Of a stretch of DNA of 6,440 nucleotides, positions 5,905-6,440 are shown one piece after another. Numbering within the stretch: position 1 is the stretch's first letter; each line of letters opens with the position of its first letter. A program made the translations under genes and the position numbers. The notes under the pieces are model-generated. The model did no database searches and had not been told where the DNA came from. It worked only from the letters and a program-made list of their open reading frames with translations. Source of the stretch: Oligoflexaceae bacterium (GTDB lineage Bacteria > Bdellovibrionota_B > Oligoflexia > Oligoflexales > Oligoflexaceae); NCBI GenBank assembly GCA_947474445.1, contig CANJJY010000264.1, positions 1 through 6,440 of the forward strand, written 5' to 3'.

Positions 5905-6440
5905 ATGTTTACGAAGCGAAGATTGTACGAAAACGAACATGAAATGTTCCGCGATGCTTTTCGCAAGTTTCTATTAAAAGAAGTTATACCTCATCAAGAG
6001 CAATGGGAAAAAGATGGTATAATTCCGCGCGAAGTGTGGAAAAAGTGTGGAGAGCAAGGCTTCCTAGTCCCTCAGGCTCCTGAAGAATACGGTGGACTAG
6101 GCCTTAAGGATTTCCGTTATGAAGCGATCATGCTTGAAGAGCTGGCCTATCATAACGAATGCGGACTCATGCTTGGTTTGCACACGACTATAGTAGCGCC
6201 TTATATTCTCCATTACGGCTCTCACGAGCAAAAGGCGAGACTAGTGCCACGTATAGTAAGTGGAGACGCTATCTTAGCTGTGGCCATGACAGAGCCTGGG
6301 GCGGGGAGCGATCTAGCTGGAATGAGGACGGTCGCGGAAGAAAAAGCTGATCACTGGGTTTTGAACGGACAAAAGACTTTTATTTCGAACGGAATTAATT
6401 CTGATGTCATTTTGGTCGCCGCAAAAACCAATCCTAGTCA
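5905..6440 (+). CDS. Acyl-CoA dehydrogenase, N-terminal part (3' end outside window)
   Basis: The frame opens at ATG 5905 and stays open to the window edge: 178 complete codons of an expected roughly 380-390. The protein is a flavoprotein that introduces the trans-2 double bond into acyl-CoA, passing electrons to electron-transfer flavoprotein (first beta-oxidation step). The N-terminal helical domain starts MFTKRRLYENEHEMFRDAFR, with the family-typical 'GEQGFLVPQAPEEYGGLGL' (49-67). The central beta domain contains the PS00072-like signature AVAMTEPGAGSDLAGMRT (125-142), followed by 'WVLNGQKTFISNG' (151-163), which helps bind flavin and substrate. The catalytic Glu lies in the missing C-terminal part. 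The ribosome binding site is weak (AGAGA at about 5895-5899); the ATG 18 bases after the preceding stop suggests an operon and possibly translational coupling. It completes the enzymes of the spiral with the two genes upstream. Chain-length or branched-chain specificity cannot be judged from this fragment. Confidence 0.95.
   Translation, partial: MFTKRRLYENEHEMFRDAFRKFLLKEVIPHQEQWEKDGIIPREVWKKCGEQGFLVPQAPEEYGGLGLKDFRYEAIMLEELAYHNECGLMLGLHTTIVAPYILHYGSHEQKARLVPRIVSGDAILAVAMTEPGAGSDLAGMRTVAEEKADHWVLNGQKTFISNGINSDVILVAAKTNPS

Noticed and set aside
6159..6350. Plus-strand 63-codon open frame
   Set aside because: It is out of frame within the acyl-CoA dehydrogenase, whose frame carries the family signature over the same bases.

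Overview
The window looks like a chromosomal metabolic locus from a Gram-negative-type bacterium with moderate GC. All gene content is on the + strand: one partial gene of unknown function at the left edge, a two-gene oxygenase/regulator pair, and a three-gene fatty-acid beta-oxidation operon cut by the right edge. The two-domain hydratase/dehydrogenase next to a thiolase, and an AraC-type regulator of the arabinose-binding-domain class, are most familiar from Proteobacteria in the broad sense and delta-like relatives such as Bdellovibrionota. The sequence alone does not fix the taxon. I see no mobile elements, tRNA/rRNA genes, CRISPR arrays or phage genes.

Layout: (1) 2-370 is the 3' end of an unrecognised protein. 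(2) 427-1320 encodes a DUF2236/MpaB-type (latex-clearing-protein-like) putative haem oxygenase. Its end overlaps by 14 bases a TTG-initiated AraC-family regulator at 1307-2338, so the two are probably translationally coupled. (3) 2339-2527 is the only sizeable intergenic stretch. It holds candidate control signals: TGACC repeats, an 8-bp palindrome, a weak promoter-like pair, and a small GC hairpin against the ribosome binding site. (4) 2528-3739 is a thiolase, 3751-5886 a fused enoyl-CoA hydratase/3-hydroxyacyl-CoA dehydrogenase, and 5905-6440 the N-terminal part of an acyl-CoA dehydrogenase. They are separated by only 11 and 18 bases.

Together the last three genes supply every step of the beta-oxidation spiral: acyl-CoA dehydrogenase (step 1), hydratase plus dehydrogenase (steps 2 and 3) and thiolase (step 4). 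Only acyl-CoA ligation and electron transfer to the quinone pool are not seen here. The AraC-type protein directly upstream is a reasonable candidate regulator of the operon, and the oxygenase could feed cleaved lipid or isoprenoid products into it. Both links are inferred from position alone. The beta-oxidation operon itself is ordinary; the less-explored part is the oxygenase/regulator pair.
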